From: Roseobacter cerasinus
GTDB lineage: Bacteria > Pseudomonadota > Alphaproteobacteria > Rhodobacterales > Rhodobacteraceae
DNA length: 64,000 nt
Direction of reading: 5' to 3'
Assembly: GCF_009811755.1 (NCBI RefSeq)
Contig: NZ_BLIV01000003.1
Coordinates: 620,001 to 684,000, forward strand
The translations under genes and the position numbers were made by a program. How positions within the stretch are numbered: position 1 is the stretch's first letter; every line of letters begins with the position of its first letter. Positions 27,422 to 37,096 of this stretch are shown here, piece by piece. The notes beneath the pieces are model-generated. The model was given only the letters and a program-made list of their open reading frames with translations, was not told the DNA's origin and made no database searches.

Positions 27422-28174
27422 TCAGCCCAGCAAAGCCAAGGCCGGGAATTGTTCCAGCAACCAGTAGGAGAAGGTGGTGAAAGCCCCCGTGACCATGGCA
27501 AGCCCAACCAAGATGAGCAGCCCGCCCATCACGCGTTCGATGGTTTTCATGTGCCGCTTGAGCCGGTTCATCACACCCACGGCGCGTGTCATGAACATCG
27601 CGGCCAGCAGGAAGGGAATGCCCAAGCCAGCGGCATAGACGCCCAGCAGCAAGGTACCCCGACTGACAGAAGCCTCAGAAGCGGCAAGCGAGAGGATCGC
27701 GCCAAGCTGCGGACCGATGCAGGGCGTCCAGCCAAAGGCGAAAGCCAGCCCGAGGATGTAGGCGCCAAAGCTCGACCCGCCTTGATCCCCTGCATCCAGC
27801 CGCGCTTCGCGGTCGAGGAATGGAATGCGGAAGAGGCCCAGAAAATGCAGGCCGAAGACGATCACCACAAGACCTGAGATTTGTGCGAAAAGCACCTGAT
27901 TTTGAAGGAAAAACGCGCCAAAAGCCGAGGCGGTGAACCCCAGAATCAGGAAGACCGTGCTCAGCCCAAGCACGAAGAACAGCGCCGAGATCACCGCACG
28001 CCTGCGGGCCGCAGTTTCGCCGCTCATATCCCCCACCGAGACCCCGCTCATATAGGCGAGATAGGGAGGCACAATCGGCAGCACACAGGGGCTGAGAAAG
28101 CTGATCACGCCTGCAAACAGCGCCACCATCATGGCGGGCAACAGACTGGCGTCGATGATTTCGATTCCAAACAT
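27422..28174 (-). CDS. ccdA: CcdA-family cytochrome c biogenesis / thiol reductant transporter
   Basis: A 250-residue inner-membrane protein with six helices that moves reducing power across the membrane to periplasmic thioredoxin-like proteins for cytochrome c maturation. The redox cysteines are visible in LSPCVLPIVPPYLAYMSG (helix 1) and FGWTPCIGPQLGAILSLA (helix 4), which are arranged as inverted repeats in this family. Length fits CcdA. The gene stands alone between the hydrolase/P450 pair and tusA. Confidence 0.93.
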   Translation of the reverse strand: MFGIEIIDASLLPAMMVALFAGVISFLSPCVLPIVPPYLAYMSGVSVGDMSGETAARRRAVISALFFVLGLSTVFLILGFTASAFGAFFLQNQVLFAQISGLVVIVFGLHFLGLFRIPFLDREARLDAGDQGGSSFGAYILGLAFAFGWTPCIGPQLGAILSLAASEASVSRGTLLLGVYAAGLGIPFLLAAMFMTRAVGVMNRLKRHMKTIERVMGGLLILVGLAMVTGAFTTFSYWLLEQFPALALLG

Positions 28175-28266
28175 GCCCCACCCCTAACGGATATGCGTTA
28201 ACAGGTCACGCGGCGCACGGTCACAACCTTGTGGACAGGATGAAACATCCCGCCTATCTGAGGGGC

Positions 28267-28497
28267 ATGAGCGAGACGACAACCGACCTTGATGCCACCG
28301 GGCTGCTTTGCCCCCTGCCCGTCCTGAAAGCCCGTAAGCGGCTGCAGGCGCTGGCCTCAGGTGATACGCTGACCATGCAGGCCGATGACCCCGCCGCCAT
28401 TGTCGACGTGCCTCATTTTTGTGCAGAAGCGGGCCATGACCTGCTGTCAGCCGACACAGACGGGCCTGTGCAGGTCTATGTGATCCGCAAAGCCTGA
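28267..28497 (+). CDS. tusA: TusA-family sulfur carrier
   Basis: A 76-residue cytosolic sulfur-transfer protein. The hallmark is LDATGLLCPLPVLKARKRL, with the sulfur-carrying Cys at 15 followed by the CPxP motif, then GDTLTMQADDPAAIVDVPHF. The ATG at 28267 has GAGGGG just upstream; a longer frame back to 28231 adds residues not seen in the family. It may deliver sulfur for tRNA thiolation or cofactor synthesis. It is divergent from ccdA. Confidence 0.92.
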   Translation: MSETTTDLDATGLLCPLPVLKARKRLQALASGDTLTMQADDPAAIVDVPHFCAEAGHDLLSADTDGPVQVYVIRKA

Positions 28498-28500
28498 ACG

Positions 28501-28530
28501 AAAAAGGCGCACCAACCGGCGCGCCCTTTC
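28501..28530. terminator. Bidirectional terminator between tusA and rne
   Basis: The segment AAAAAGGCGC ... GCGCGCCCTTTC pairs across a short loop with one extra C. An A-run lies on the left and a T-run on the right, so it can act on both the rightward tusA and the leftward rne transcripts that converge here. Confidence 0.6.
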
Positions 28531-28550
28531 CAATCACTCTCTCTGACCCA

Positions 28551-31247
28551 TCAGCCGCCGAGCGACCACCAGCCTTTGCGCTTGGGCTTGGCCGGTGTCG
28601 GCTCCGGTGCAGGTTCAGCGGCTGCTGTTGCAGGCTCAGGCTCAGCAGCAACGGGCGCCTCGACAACCGGTTCGGGTGCCGCCGGCTCTGGCGAAGGTTC
28701 CGACACCGCCACTTCGGGTTTCGGCGCGTCCTCTGGCACGGAGACCTCCGCAGCCTCTTCGACCTTTGGCTTCTTCGCCCGGCTGGCGCGTTTGCGTTTG
28801 GGCTTCTCAGCCACCTCTTCAACGGGCGCAGGCTCAGGTGCCGCTTCGCTGGTCTGAGCGTCCTCGGTTGCGACAGCTTCCGCCTCTTCCTTGACCTTCG
28901 GTTTGCGGGCGCGCCGCTTGGGCTTGGGCTTCTCCGCCTCCGCTTCGGGCTGCGGTTCTCCCGCGCTCTTCAGAGCAGCGCCTCCCGCCTCAGCGTCTGC
29001 CGTGGCTGGTGCTGAGGCGTCAGCCTCCTGCACCTCGGCGGGCTGCTCGCCGCTCTCATGGGACGCATCAGTGTCACCGGACTGGCCGTTCTCCCCGCCG
29101 TTGGACTTGCCCCGGCGACGGCGACGGCGACGGCGGCGCTTGGGCTTGCCGTCCCCCTCCCCGTCTTCGGATCTGGGCTGATCAGGTGCGGGCGCCTCTT
29201 CGACGGCCGCGTCGCTGTCTTCATCCGCATCCACCTGGTCCATGATCGAGGTGTCAACCGACACCACATGATCCACTGCGGCAGGCACCACGCGCGTCGC
29301 CGTCTTGAACTTCTCAAGGCTGAAATCGGGGCTGACCAGCATCGGATCGCCTTCAATCCGCACCGACAGTCCATACCGCCCCTCAATCTGCGCGATATGC
29401 TCGCGCTTCTGGTTCATCAGGAAGTTGGCGATGCCCACAGGCGCCTTGATCAGCACCTCGCGCGAGCGCTTGCGTGTCCCTTCCTCTTCGATTTGCCGCA
29501 GGATCGACAAAGCCAGATTGTCGTCCGAGCGAATGAGCCCGGTGCCGTGGCAGGCCTGGCAGGGCTGGGTCGTCGCTTCGATCATACCCGGACGCAGACG
29601 CTGGCGCGACATCTCCATCAGGCCGAAGCCCGAGATGCGGCCAACCTGAATGCGCGCGCGGTCGGTCTTGAGCTTCTCCTTCACCCGCTTTTCGACGGCG
29701 GCATTGTTCTTGCGCTCGTCCATGTCGATGAAGTCGATCACGATGAGCCCCGCAAGGTCCCGCAGACGCAGCTGGCGCGCCACCTCGTCGGCGGCCTCCA
29801 GGTTGGTCTTGGTCGCGGTCTGCTCGATGGAGCCTTCCTTGGTGGCCCGACCGGAGTTCACGTCGATGGCCACCAGCGCCTCGGTCACGCCGATCACGAT
29901 GTAGCCGCCCGAGGGCAGCTGTACCGTGGGGTTGAACATGCCCGCCAGATAGCTTTCCACCTGATAGCGCGCAAAGAGCGGCAGGCTCTCGGTGTAAAGC
30001 TTCACGTTCTTGGCGTGGGACGGCATGATCATCTTCATGAAGTCCTTGGCGATGCGATACCCACGCTCGCCCTCGACAAACACCTCATCGATCTCGCGAT
30101 TATAGAGGTCGCGGATCGAGCGTTTGATCAGATCGCCTTCTTCGTAGATCTTCGCGGGCGCAATGCTCTTCAGCGTCAGTTCGCGGATCTGCTCCCAGAG
30201 CCGCTGCAGATACTCATAGTCGCGCTTGATCTCGGCCTTGGTGCGCTTGGCGCCCGCCGTGCGCACGATCAGCCCGGCGCCATCCGGCACCTCGATCTCA
30301 TTGGCGATTTCCTTCAGCTTCTTGCGATCGGCGGCATTGGTGATCTTGCGCGAAATGCCACCGCCCCGGGCGGTGTTCGGCATCAGCACGCAGTAACGGC
30401 CCGCGAGGCTCAGATAGGTGGTCAGTGCCGCACCTTTGTTGCCACGTTCTTCCTTGACGACCTGCACCAGCAGGATCTGACGGACCTTGATGACTTCTTG
30501 AATTTTGTAGCGCCGGGGGCGTGGTTTGCGCGCCGGGCGAATGTCTTCGTGATCATCGTCATCCGCTACGGATTCGATGCTGTCATCCTTGGCCGAGGCG
30601 TCGGATTTCCGCTGGGGCGCATCGTCTTCATCGCCATCATTGTCTTCGATGGTCTCCACCGCACCTTCGGACGCAGCCTCTGCGTCAGCGGGAGCTTCTG
30701 CTGCCTCCGCCGTGGCGTCTTCCGGTGTATCCACGGGCTCTTCGACCGGCGTTTCCGCCACCCGCTCCATCGGCGAGGAGCCTTCTTCATCGTCGAGGTC
30801 GATGGTCTGCATGCCGTCGATCTGATCGGCGTCCACCTCTTTGGTGGCCACCGCATCCTCGGTGCTCGCCGTCTCAGCCTTGGCTTTCGACCGGCTGCGG
30901 CTGCGCGTGCGGCGCTTGGGCTTTTCGTCCTCGTCTTCCTTGGCCTTCTGCGCTTCGGCATAGGCGCGCTCTTCTTCCATCAGAGCCTGACGGTCCGCGA
31001 CCGGGATCTGATAGTAGTCGGGGTGGATTTCCGAGAAGGCAAGGAAGCCGTGACGATTGCCGCCATAGTCGACAAAGGCCGCCTGAAGCGACGGCTCGAC
31101 CCGGGTTACCTTTGCGAGGTAGATGTTGCCGGCAAGCTGCCGACGGTTTTCGGATTCAAAGTCAAACTCCTCAACCTTGTTTCCGTCCACCACCACAACG
31201 CGGGTCTCTTCCGCGTGGGTGGCATCGATAAGCATTTTCTTAGCCAT
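28551..31247 (-). CDS. rne: Ribonuclease E
   Basis: An 898-residue endoribonuclease and degradosome scaffold that processes rRNA and decays mRNA. The start MAKKMLIDATHAEETRV and the S1 domain (from about residue 36, with PSLQAAFVDYGGNRHGFLAF) are interrupted by a long acidic insertion at about 100-260, as in other alphaproteobacteria. The catalytic RNase E/G core follows, with GLIVIDFIDMDERKNN and the zinc-link CQACHGTG. The last 250 residues are Pro/Ala/Glu-rich with basic patches. The ATG at 31247 was chosen because the family starts there; the frame runs further upstream without family character. A long leader precedes it. Confidence 0.96.
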   Translation of the reverse strand: MAKKMLIDATHAEETRVVVVDGNKVEEFDFESENRRQLAGNIYLAKVTRVEPSLQAAFVDYGGNRHGFLAFSEIHPDYYQIPVADRQALMEEERAYAEAQKAKEDEDEKPKRRTRSRSRSKAKAETASTEDAVATKEVDADQIDGMQTIDLDDEEGSSPMERVAETPVEEPVDTPEDATAEAAEAPADAEAASEGAVETIEDNDGDEDDAPQRKSDASAKDDSIESVADDDDHEDIRPARKPRPRRYKIQEVIKVRQILLVQVVKEERGNKGAALTTYLSLAGRYCVLMPNTARGGGISRKITNAADRKKLKEIANEIEVPDGAGLIVRTAGAKRTKAEIKRDYEYLQRLWEQIRELTLKSIAPAKIYEEGDLIKRSIRDLYNREIDEVFVEGERGYRIAKDFMKMIMPSHAKNVKLYTESLPLFARYQVESYLAGMFNPTVQLPSGGYIVIGVTEALVAIDVNSGRATKEGSIEQTATKTNLEAADEVARQLRLRDLAGLIVIDFIDMDERKNNAAVEKRVKEKLKTDRARIQVGRISGFGLMEMSRQRLRPGMIEATTQPCQACHGTGLIRSDDNLALSILRQIEEEGTRKRSREVLIKAPVGIANFLMNQKREHIAQIEGRYGLSVRIEGDPMLVSPDFSLEKFKTATRVVPAAVDHVVSVDTSIMDQVDADEDSDAAVEEAPAPDQPRSEDGEGDGKPKRRRRRRRRRGKSNGGENGQSGDTDASHESGEQPAEVQEADASAPATADAEAGGAALKSAGEPQPEAEAEKPKPKRRARKPKVKEEAEAVATEDAQTSEAAPEPAPVEEVAEKPKRKRASRAKKPKVEEAAEVSVPEDAPKPEVAVSEPSPEPAAPEPVVEAPVAAEPEPATAAAEPAPEPTPAKPKRKGWWSLGG

Positions 31248-31725
31248 ATTTCCAATGTGCACGGCTCTGACCGCGACGACCCAGGCGGATCGGCGAGATA
31301 GGGAACGTGTCTTGTCAGGGCGATATTGAACATGCGCGGCGCCCGGCCTGTTGAGGCCGTGGCGGATCTGCTCAGTGCATTGGCGCGCGTCATCGCGGTT
31401 CTTCTCCAGACACGGGCGCGCAGGTCGCGGCCTCGTATCCATTATATACTGCGTGTCTCGGGCCTCAGCCCTTGCCTCACGTCAGCGGTTCGTCGACCGT
31501 TTCCGGCCCAATCGGTCTGCCCTGATGATAGGAGAAGCTCCACATCACCGGGAACAGCGAATCTCATCTGATGGTTGTATCCGTCCTGAAGACGCACCAT
31601 CACCTGTTAGAATAAATCGACTGTGTAAGAAAACACAATGGCCAATGTCAGGACCGCAGTGAATTGCGGCCCTACGCCCCAGATTTTACGCAGTTTTTCG
31701 CGTGACCCGCCGCATCGGACGCAGC
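31248..31725. other. rne leader region and downstream end of the DctD-like gene
   Basis: No gene is supported. The left part is the long 5' untranslated region of rne, which in other bacteria serves for autoregulation by the enzyme. The right part follows the stop-distal end of the leftward dctD-like gene. Frames on either strand here lack family motifs. Confidence 0.55.
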
Positions 31726-33060
31726 TCAGAGGTAGTCCGACCGCTGTAGCCCGTATTTGGCCATCTTCTCGTTCAGCGTGCGGCGCGGCAGGCAGAGCTC
31801 TTCCATGACGCTGGCGATGGAGCCACGATGGCGCCGCATGGTGTTGTCGATCAGCATGCGCTCGAAAGCTTCCACATATTCTTTTAGCGGTTTGCCTTCC
31901 GTGGTCATCACCGGCTGCATGTCTTCGTGATCGTTCATCAGCAGCGAGGCGATGGTGCCCGAGCCACGGCGCGACTGCAGCACCGCGCGTTCGGCCACAT
32001 TGATCAGCTGACGCACATTGCCCGGCCAGGGCGCCTGCAACAGCTGTGCCGCCTCCTGCGCGGAGACCTGCGGCGCGTCACACCCGTATTCATCGGAGAA
32101 CTGCTCGCTGAGCCGGGTGAAGAGCGTCAGGATATCCTCACCCCGCTGGCGCAGCGGCGGCACGGTGATCCGCAGCGCAGCCAGGCGGTAGAAGAGATCC
32201 GAGCGCAGGGCGTCTTCGCAGGTCCGACCCGCTTCCTGCAGATTGGAAATCGCCACAATGCGCGTCTCCGCCGGGGCGCCCTGCTCGTTGATCACGCTCA
32301 AAAGCCGCGCCTGCATGGTCTCGGACAGCGCTTCGATATCCTCCAGCACCAGCGTGCCGCCGCGCGCTTCTTCGATGGCGGGCAGTTGCGCATCCTCGGG
32401 GTTCATCGGGCCAAAGAGCCGCTTACTCAGCGCCTCTTCCTCATAGGCGCCACAGCTGACCAGCACGAATTTCTTGCCCGCGCGCGAGCCCACTGCGTGC
32501 AGCGCATGCGCCACCAGCGTCTTGCCGGTGCCGGTTTCGCCGTCGATCAGCACGTGGCCGTCCGCCTGACCAAGATCCAAGATATCCTCGCGCAGCCGTT
32601 CCATGACCGGGCTCTGCCCGATCAGCTTTTTCATCAGCTGGCCGCCATCCGACAGCTCCCGCCGCAGCGCGCGATTGTCCATCACCAGCCGCCGTGCGCC
32701 GGTGGCCTTCTTGGCCAGCTCATTCATGCGGTCAGGGTTGAAGGGCTTTTCGAGGAAATCAAAGGCACCCACGCGCATCGCTTCCACCGCCATCGGCACG
32801 TCGCCGTGACCTGTGATCATGATCACCGGCAAGGCACTGTCGTTGCCCATCAGCTTTTTGAGAAACTGCATGCCGTCCATGCCCGGCATCTTGATGTCCG
32901 AAATCACGATGCCCGGATAATCCGGCCCCAGCACCTTGAGCGCATCTTCGGCGCTGCCAAAGGTCTCGGTGTCATAGCCCGACAGCGCCAGCCATTGGCT
33001 GATCGATTGCCGCATATCCTGTTCGTCATCAACAATCGCGATTTTCATTGCTTGGGTCAT
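31726..33060 (-). CDS. DctD-like response regulator lacking the sigma-54 GAFTGA loop
   Basis: A 444-residue regulator. The receiver domain has phospho-acceptor Asp55 in IVISDIKMPGMDG. The central AAA+ domain has Walker A GETGTGKT at 174-181 and a Fis-type DNA-binding end (SIASVMEELCLPRRTLNEKM). The sequence after RLFG (214-217) goes to PMNPEDAQLPAIEEARGGT, so the usual HEKGAFTGA sigma-54 contact loop is absent. Walker B reads LVLEDIE instead of LFLDEI. It may therefore work with the housekeeping RNA polymerase, as the NtrC of Rhodobacter does. It is paired with the kinase at 33064, three bases away, as in C4-dicarboxylate DctB/DctD systems. Confidence 0.9.
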   Translation of the reverse strand: MTQAMKIAIVDDEQDMRQSISQWLALSGYDTETFGSAEDALKVLGPDYPGIVISDIKMPGMDGMQFLKKLMGNDSALPVIMITGHGDVPMAVEAMRVGAFDFLEKPFNPDRMNELAKKATGARRLVMDNRALRRELSDGGQLMKKLIGQSPVMERLREDILDLGQADGHVLIDGETGTGKTLVAHALHAVGSRAGKKFVLVSCGAYEEEALSKRLFGPMNPEDAQLPAIEEARGGTLVLEDIEALSETMQARLLSVINEQGAPAETRIVAISNLQEAGRTCEDALRSDLFYRLAALRITVPPLRQRGEDILTLFTRLSEQFSDEYGCDAPQVSAQEAAQLLQAPWPGNVRQLINVAERAVLQSRRGSGTIASLLMNDHEDMQPVMTTEGKPLKEYVEAFERMLIDNTMRRHRGSIASVMEELCLPRRTLNEKMAKYGLQRSDYL

Positions 33061-33063
33061 GGC

Positions 33064-34824
33064 TTACTCCGCCGCTTGTGTACTGTGGTCGCTGCCCAAT
33101 ATTGGCAGCTGCATTTCAAAAACTGCGCCACCCGCCTGTCCGTTCCGTGCGGTTAGTCGCCCCCCTAGGTCGTTAACGATACCAGAAGAGATGGCAAGGC
33201 CCAGCCCAACGCCGTCGCCAGGCTGTTTTGTCGTATAAAACGGCTCAAACAACTGATCGAGATCTTCGATCCCGGGGCCGTTGTCCCGCACGGTCAACGT
33301 GGCGGTCTCTCCCACCGTCAGCAGGATCTCCACCTTGGGGTTGGTCTCAGACTTGGTGGCGTCGATGGCATTGCGCAGAAGGTTCACCATCACCTGCTCG
33401 ATGCGCAGCCGGTCGCCCATCACCATCACCGGTTTGTCGGGCACAATCCGGCTGATCTGCACATGGCGCTGACGCAGCTGCGGCTCCATCATCGACAGGG
33501 CCGAAGCAAGCGCATCGCCCATATCTACAGGGGAAAACGCCTCTTGCCCCTTGCGCGCGTAAGACTTCAGCTGCCGCGTGATCCCGCCCATGCGCTCAAT
33601 CAGATCATCGATGCGCCCGAAGGACGACAGCGCCTCCTCCTGCCGGTTGCGACGCAGTAAAAGCCGCGCGCCAGCCAGGTAGGTTTTCATCGCCGCCAGC
33701 GGTTGATTAAGCTCGTGGCTGACCGCCGCCGACATCTCGCCAAGCGCCGCGAGCTTGCTCGATTGCTCCAGCGTTTGCTCCGCCACGGCGAGCGTTTCCT
33801 GCACGCGTTTCCGCTCGGCGATTTCCCGCTGGAGCGCCGCATTCAGGGTCCGCAGCTCGGCGGATTCCCGCTGAAATAACGCCGCGCGCAAGGCCGTTTT
33901 GCGGCTCAACGCATAGAAACTGAGCGCCAGAAGGATCGCGAAGCCCATGATCTCCAGCGCCAAAACGCCGTTCACCCGCTCGCGCACCGAGGCATAGGTG
34001 GTGAAGCTCGCCATGCGCCAGCCCCGGAACGGGATGCGGGTTTCCAGCCGCATGACCGCCTCGCCTTCGAGGTAAGAATCCGTGGGCTGCGCTGTCCAAT
34101 CCGCCGTCGCCTGGATGGCGCGCTGAATAGCGTTCTGCGGCGTCTGGCGCGCCAATGCGTCCTCTTCGGTACGCCCGCGCCAGCGCGGCTCCGTCGTCAG
34201 GATGATGGTCCCTGTGCTGTCGGTCACAATCACCGCATCGGAAATCCCCGCCCAGGCGCGCCCGAACTTTTGCAGATCGACCTCAACCGCGATCACCCCA
34301 AGAACGTCCGAACCAGACTGCACCCGCCGCGAATAGAAAAACCCGTAGCCCCCCGCCTCGCGCTCCGCCACGGTGAAGATGGTCGCATTGGCACGGATCG
34401 CATCCACAAAGTAGGGCTCCGCCCGGTGGTTGGAGCCAAGGCGGTTTCGATCCGTCGCCGCCACCGTGCGCCCGTCGATGTCCAGCAGCATCAGCGACGC
34501 GGCGCCAATCTCTTCCACAAAGGAAATCAAACGACGGGTGGAAGCGGTATAATCCGCCGAGTTCAACGCCCCGATCAGCTCCGCATCGCGGGCCAGCAAC
34601 TGCGGCACAATCGCATTCTGCCGCAGCTCAGAGAGCAGGTTGCCGCTGTAAAGCGCCAGCCGCAACTCCGCCCGGTTGCGCGTGCTCTCGGTGAAGCGAT
34701 CCGTCAGCAAGTTGTTGGTGACGGAGACCACGGCAACCGCCAGCAGCAGCAGAACGCCCAACGCCATGCGCACGCGCCAATTGACGGCGCGGGTCTGCGG
34801 ATCAGGATCTGCTGCGGTGCTCAT
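33064..34824 (-). CDS. DctB-like sensor histidine kinase
   Basis: A 586-residue membrane kinase. TM1 is at about 20-42; a periplasmic double-Cache-like sensor with SLMLLDIDGRTVAATDRN and GYGFFYSRRVQSGSDVLG follows; TM2 is near 290; then a coiled linker. The phospho-accepting His is in GEMSAAVSHELNQPLAAMK, with the N box VNLLRNAIDA and the G boxes DNGPGIEDL and GDGVGLGLAIS. This is the DctB architecture for sensing C4-dicarboxylates in the periplasm, though no dctP transporter gene is near. It is co-transcribed with the response regulator downstream. Confidence 0.93.
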   Translation of the reverse strand: MSTAADPDPQTRAVNWRVRMALGVLLLLAVAVVSVTNNLLTDRFTESTRNRAELRLALYSGNLLSELRQNAIVPQLLARDAELIGALNSADYTASTRRLISFVEEIGAASLMLLDIDGRTVAATDRNRLGSNHRAEPYFVDAIRANATIFTVAEREAGGYGFFYSRRVQSGSDVLGVIAVEVDLQKFGRAWAGISDAVIVTDSTGTIILTTEPRWRGRTEEDALARQTPQNAIQRAIQATADWTAQPTDSYLEGEAVMRLETRIPFRGWRMASFTTYASVRERVNGVLALEIMGFAILLALSFYALSRKTALRAALFQRESAELRTLNAALQREIAERKRVQETLAVAEQTLEQSSKLAALGEMSAAVSHELNQPLAAMKTYLAGARLLLRRNRQEEALSSFGRIDDLIERMGGITRQLKSYARKGQEAFSPVDMGDALASALSMMEPQLRQRHVQISRIVPDKPVMVMGDRLRIEQVMVNLLRNAIDATKSETNPKVEILLTVGETATLTVRDNGPGIEDLDQLFEPFYTTKQPGDGVGLGLAISSGIVNDLGGRLTARNGQAGGAVFEMQLPILGSDHSTQAAE

Positions 34825-34862
34825 GCCTTGAAAGTTACGCGAAAGCGGAGCCCCTGCTCAAG

Positions 34863-35531
34863 TCAGGCGTTCACCAGCGCAGCCGCCAATGCGCGGAAGA
34901 GCGCTTGCCCGTCGGTGCCGCCATGCACCGGATCTGCGGCCCGCTCCGGATGCGGCATCATACCCAGCACCCGCCGGTTCTCCGACAGCAGACCCGCGAT
35001 ATCCGCCCGCGCCCCATTCGGATTGTCCGTATAGGTGAAGGCAATGCGGTCCTCATCTTGCAACCGCGCAATGGTGTCATCATCCGCAAAATAGTTGCCA
35101 TCGTGATGTGCAATCGGAATGTCGATCAAATCACCCGCATTGTACCCTTCGGTATAGGCCGATTGCGAGGTTTCCACTTTCAAACCAACGGTCTGGCAGA
35201 TGTACTTCAAGCCCCCATTGCGCAAAAGCGCGCCCGGCAACAGCCCGGTCTCCGTCAAAACCTGAAACCCGTTGCAGATGCCCATGACATAGCCACCCCG
35301 CTCGGCATGCGCGGCCACCGACCGGCAGATCGGCGAATTGGCTGCAATCGCACCACAGCGCAGATAGTCCCCAAAAGAGAACCCTCCCGGGATGCCCACA
35401 AGATCAACGCCATCCGGCAGCGCGCTGTCCTTGTGCCAGACCATTGAGACCTTGGCCCCCGCCGCTTCTAGCGCCACAGCCAGATCGCGGTCGCAGTTCG
35501 ATCCGGGGAAAACAACAACCGCCGCGTGCAT
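34863..35531 (-). CDS. purQ: Phosphoribosylformylglycinamidine synthase subunit PurQ
   Basis: A 222-residue class I glutamine amidotransferase that feeds ammonia to PurL in purine synthesis. Conserved parts are [18 protein letters not shown], the nucleophile elbow [13 protein letters not shown] and the His/Glu of MPHPERA. It acts with PurS and PurL; purL is not in this window. The ATG shares one base with the stop codon of purS (TAATG), so the two subunits are translationally coupled. Confidence 0.97.
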   Translation of the reverse strand: MHAAVVVFPGSNCDRDLAVALEAAGAKVSMVWHKDSALPDGVDLVGIPGGFSFGDYLRCGAIAANSPICRSVAAHAERGGYVMGICNGFQVLTETGLLPGALLRNGGLKYICQTVGLKVETSQSAYTEGYNAGDLIDIPIAHHDGNYFADDDTIARLQDEDRIAFTYTDNPNGARADIAGLLSENRRVLGMMPHPERAADPVHGGTDGQALFRALAAALVNA

Positions 35532-35761
35532 TAGCCCATCTCCACCGAATAGGATTCGATCACCGTATTGGCCAAAAGCTTTTCACACATCGCGGTCACA
35601 TCCGCCTCCGTGGCGCCCTCCGCCAGATCCAGCTCGATCACCTTGCCCTGGCGCACGCCGTTCACCCCGTCGAAGCCCAAAGCCCCCAGCGCATGGCGCA
35701 CCGCCTCACCCTGCGGATCCAAAACCCCGTTTTTCAACATCACATGCACGCGCGCTTTCAT
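35531..35761 (-). CDS. purS: Phosphoribosylformylglycinamidine synthase subunit PurS
   Basis: A 76-residue small subunit that bridges PurQ and PurL. It matches the family end to end: [20 protein letters not shown] at the start and [20 protein letters not shown] near the end. It lies 41 bp after purC and overlaps purQ by one base, forming a purC-purS-purQ operon read leftward. Confidence 0.96.
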   Translation of the reverse strand: MKARVHVMLKNGVLDPQGEAVRHALGALGFDGVNGVRQGKVIELDLAEGATEADVTAMCEKLLANTVIESYSVEMG

Positions 35762-35802
35762 GCCTTACCCTTCATTGTTCTCAAAATATGCATATGCACC
35801 GA

Positions 35803-36561
35803 TCAGTTGATGAGCGTCGGCTTGGTGATCGGCGCCGTCTTCGGCATCACGCCAAGCCGGCGCGCCACTTCCGTGTAGGCATCCTTCAAATCTCCCAGAT
35901 CCCGGCGGAACACATCCTTATCCAGCTTTTGGCCCGTCTCAATATCCCACAACCGGCAGCTGTCCGGGCTGATCTCATCGGCCACGATCAAACGTTGAAA
36001 ATCCCCATCGTAGATGCGCCCCACCTCAATCTTGAAGTCCACCAGTCGAATGCCAACCGCCATCATCACGCCGGACAGAAAATCATTCACCCGCAGCGCC
36101 AGGCTCAGAATATCATCCATGTCCTGCTGACTGGCCCAGCCAAAGGCTGCGATGTGCTCCTCGGTCACCAGAGGGTCACCAAGCGCGTCATCCTTGTAGC
36201 AATACTCCACAATCGGCCGTGGCAGCTGTGTGCCTTCCTCGATGCCCAGCCGTTTCGACATGGTGCCCGCCGCATAATTCCGCACGATAATCTCCAGCGG
36301 CACGATCTCGACACTGCGCACCAGCTGCTCGCGCATGTTCAACCGCTTGATGAAATGGTTCGGCACCCCGATCTGGCCGAGGCCCGTCATGAAGAACTCG
36401 CTCAGACGGTTGTTCAACACGCCCTTGCCCTCGATCACAGCCTTCTTCTCGGCGTTGAAGGCGGTCGCATCATCCTTGAAATACTGCACAATTGTGCCGG
36501 GCTCCGGGCCTTCATATAGAATTTTGGCTTTGCCTTCGTAGATTTTCTTGCGCCGAGACAT
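35803..36561 (-). CDS. purC: Phosphoribosylaminoimidazole-succinocarboxamide synthase
   Basis: A 252-residue SAICAR synthetase joining aspartate to CAIR in purine synthesis. It starts [20 protein letters not shown], with the ATP-binding [17 protein letters not shown] and the family signatures [10 protein letters not shown] and [16 protein letters not shown]. The ATG at 36561 has AAAGGAC upstream; a frame extending to 36807 is not family-like. First gene of purC-purS-purQ. Confidence 0.97.
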   Translation of the reverse strand: MSRRKKIYEGKAKILYEGPEPGTIVQYFKDDATAFNAEKKAVIEGKGVLNNRLSEFFMTGLGQIGVPNHFIKRLNMREQLVRSVEIVPLEIIVRNYAAGTMSKRLGIEEGTQLPRPIVEYCYKDDALGDPLVTEEHIAAFGWASQQDMDDILSLALRVNDFLSGVMMAVGIRLVDFKIEVGRIYDGDFQRLIVADEISPDSCRLWDIETGQKLDKDVFRRDLGDLKDAYTEVARRLGVMPKTAPITKPTLIN

Positions 36562-36715
36562 GGGCGTCCTTTCCCCTTGGGGCGCCAAAAACGCGACCCT
36601 TGCGCGCCTCTCATAGTGGAAGCCCTGCCCTGCCGCAAGCCAGCGCCACTTGCGCCTGACGCGCCAAGCCCGCATATCTGTGGAAACAGGACTTTGTTCA
36701 TCAGGAGACACCCCA

Positions 36716-37030
36716 ATGACCACCTTCGACGACCGCGAAAACGCCTTTGAGAACAAATACGCCCATGACGCCGAAATGCAGTTCAAGGCCGAAGCGCGGC
36801 GCAACAAGCTGCTGGGCCTCTGGGCTGCGGAGCTTCTGGGTAAATCCGGCGAAGACGCGGCAGATTACGCAAAGGAAGTGGTCAAGTCCGACTTCGAAGA
36901 GGCAGGCGACGAAGACGTCTACCGCAAGGTCTCGGGCGATTTGGGCGCACGCGCCGATGAAACGACAATTCGCACAAAAATGGTGGAATTGATGGCCGAG
37001 GCCAAAGCGCAGCTGATGCAAGAAAGTTGA
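36716..37030 (+). CDS. DUF1476 protein, ATPase inhibitor zeta subunit
   Basis: A 104-residue protein of the alphaproteobacterial family that blocks ATP hydrolysis by the F1 sector of ATP synthase. It begins [20 protein letters not shown] and contains [20 protein letters not shown] and the helical tail [17 protein letters not shown]. The inhibitory part is the N-terminal segment. AGGAGA precedes the ATG. It is divergent from purC, and a strong hairpin follows. Confidence 0.92.
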   Translation: MTTFDDRENAFENKYAHDAEMQFKAEARRNKLLGLWAAELLGKSGEDAADYAKEVVKSDFEEAGDEDVYRKVSGDLGARADETTIRTKMVELMAEAKAQLMQES

Positions 37031-37042
37031 ATCTATTCAACA

Positions 37043-37085
37043 CCATGATCCTGGCGTGGCGACCCCCCTCACGCCAGGATCATGG
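37043..37085. terminator. Perfect 16-bp hairpin after the ATPase inhibitor gene
   Basis: CCATGATCCTGGCGTG (37043-37058) and CACGCCAGGATCATGG (37070-37085) are exact reverse complements around an 11-nt loop. It starts 13 bases after the DUF1476 stop codon and probably ends that transcript, although no T-run follows. It could alternatively be a leader structure for the methyltransferase gene downstream. Confidence 0.6.
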
Positions 37086-37096
37086 TCCTGATGTTG

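Noticed and set aside
29058-31301. A 747-residue plus-strand reading frame
   Set aside because: It is the antisense shadow of rne. The minus strand encodes the full RNase E core with the zinc-link motif, and the plus-strand product has shadow composition.
31927-33156. A 409-residue plus-strand reading frame
   Set aside because: Antisense to the DctD-like regulator, which has receiver, AAA+ and Fis motifs on the minus strand.
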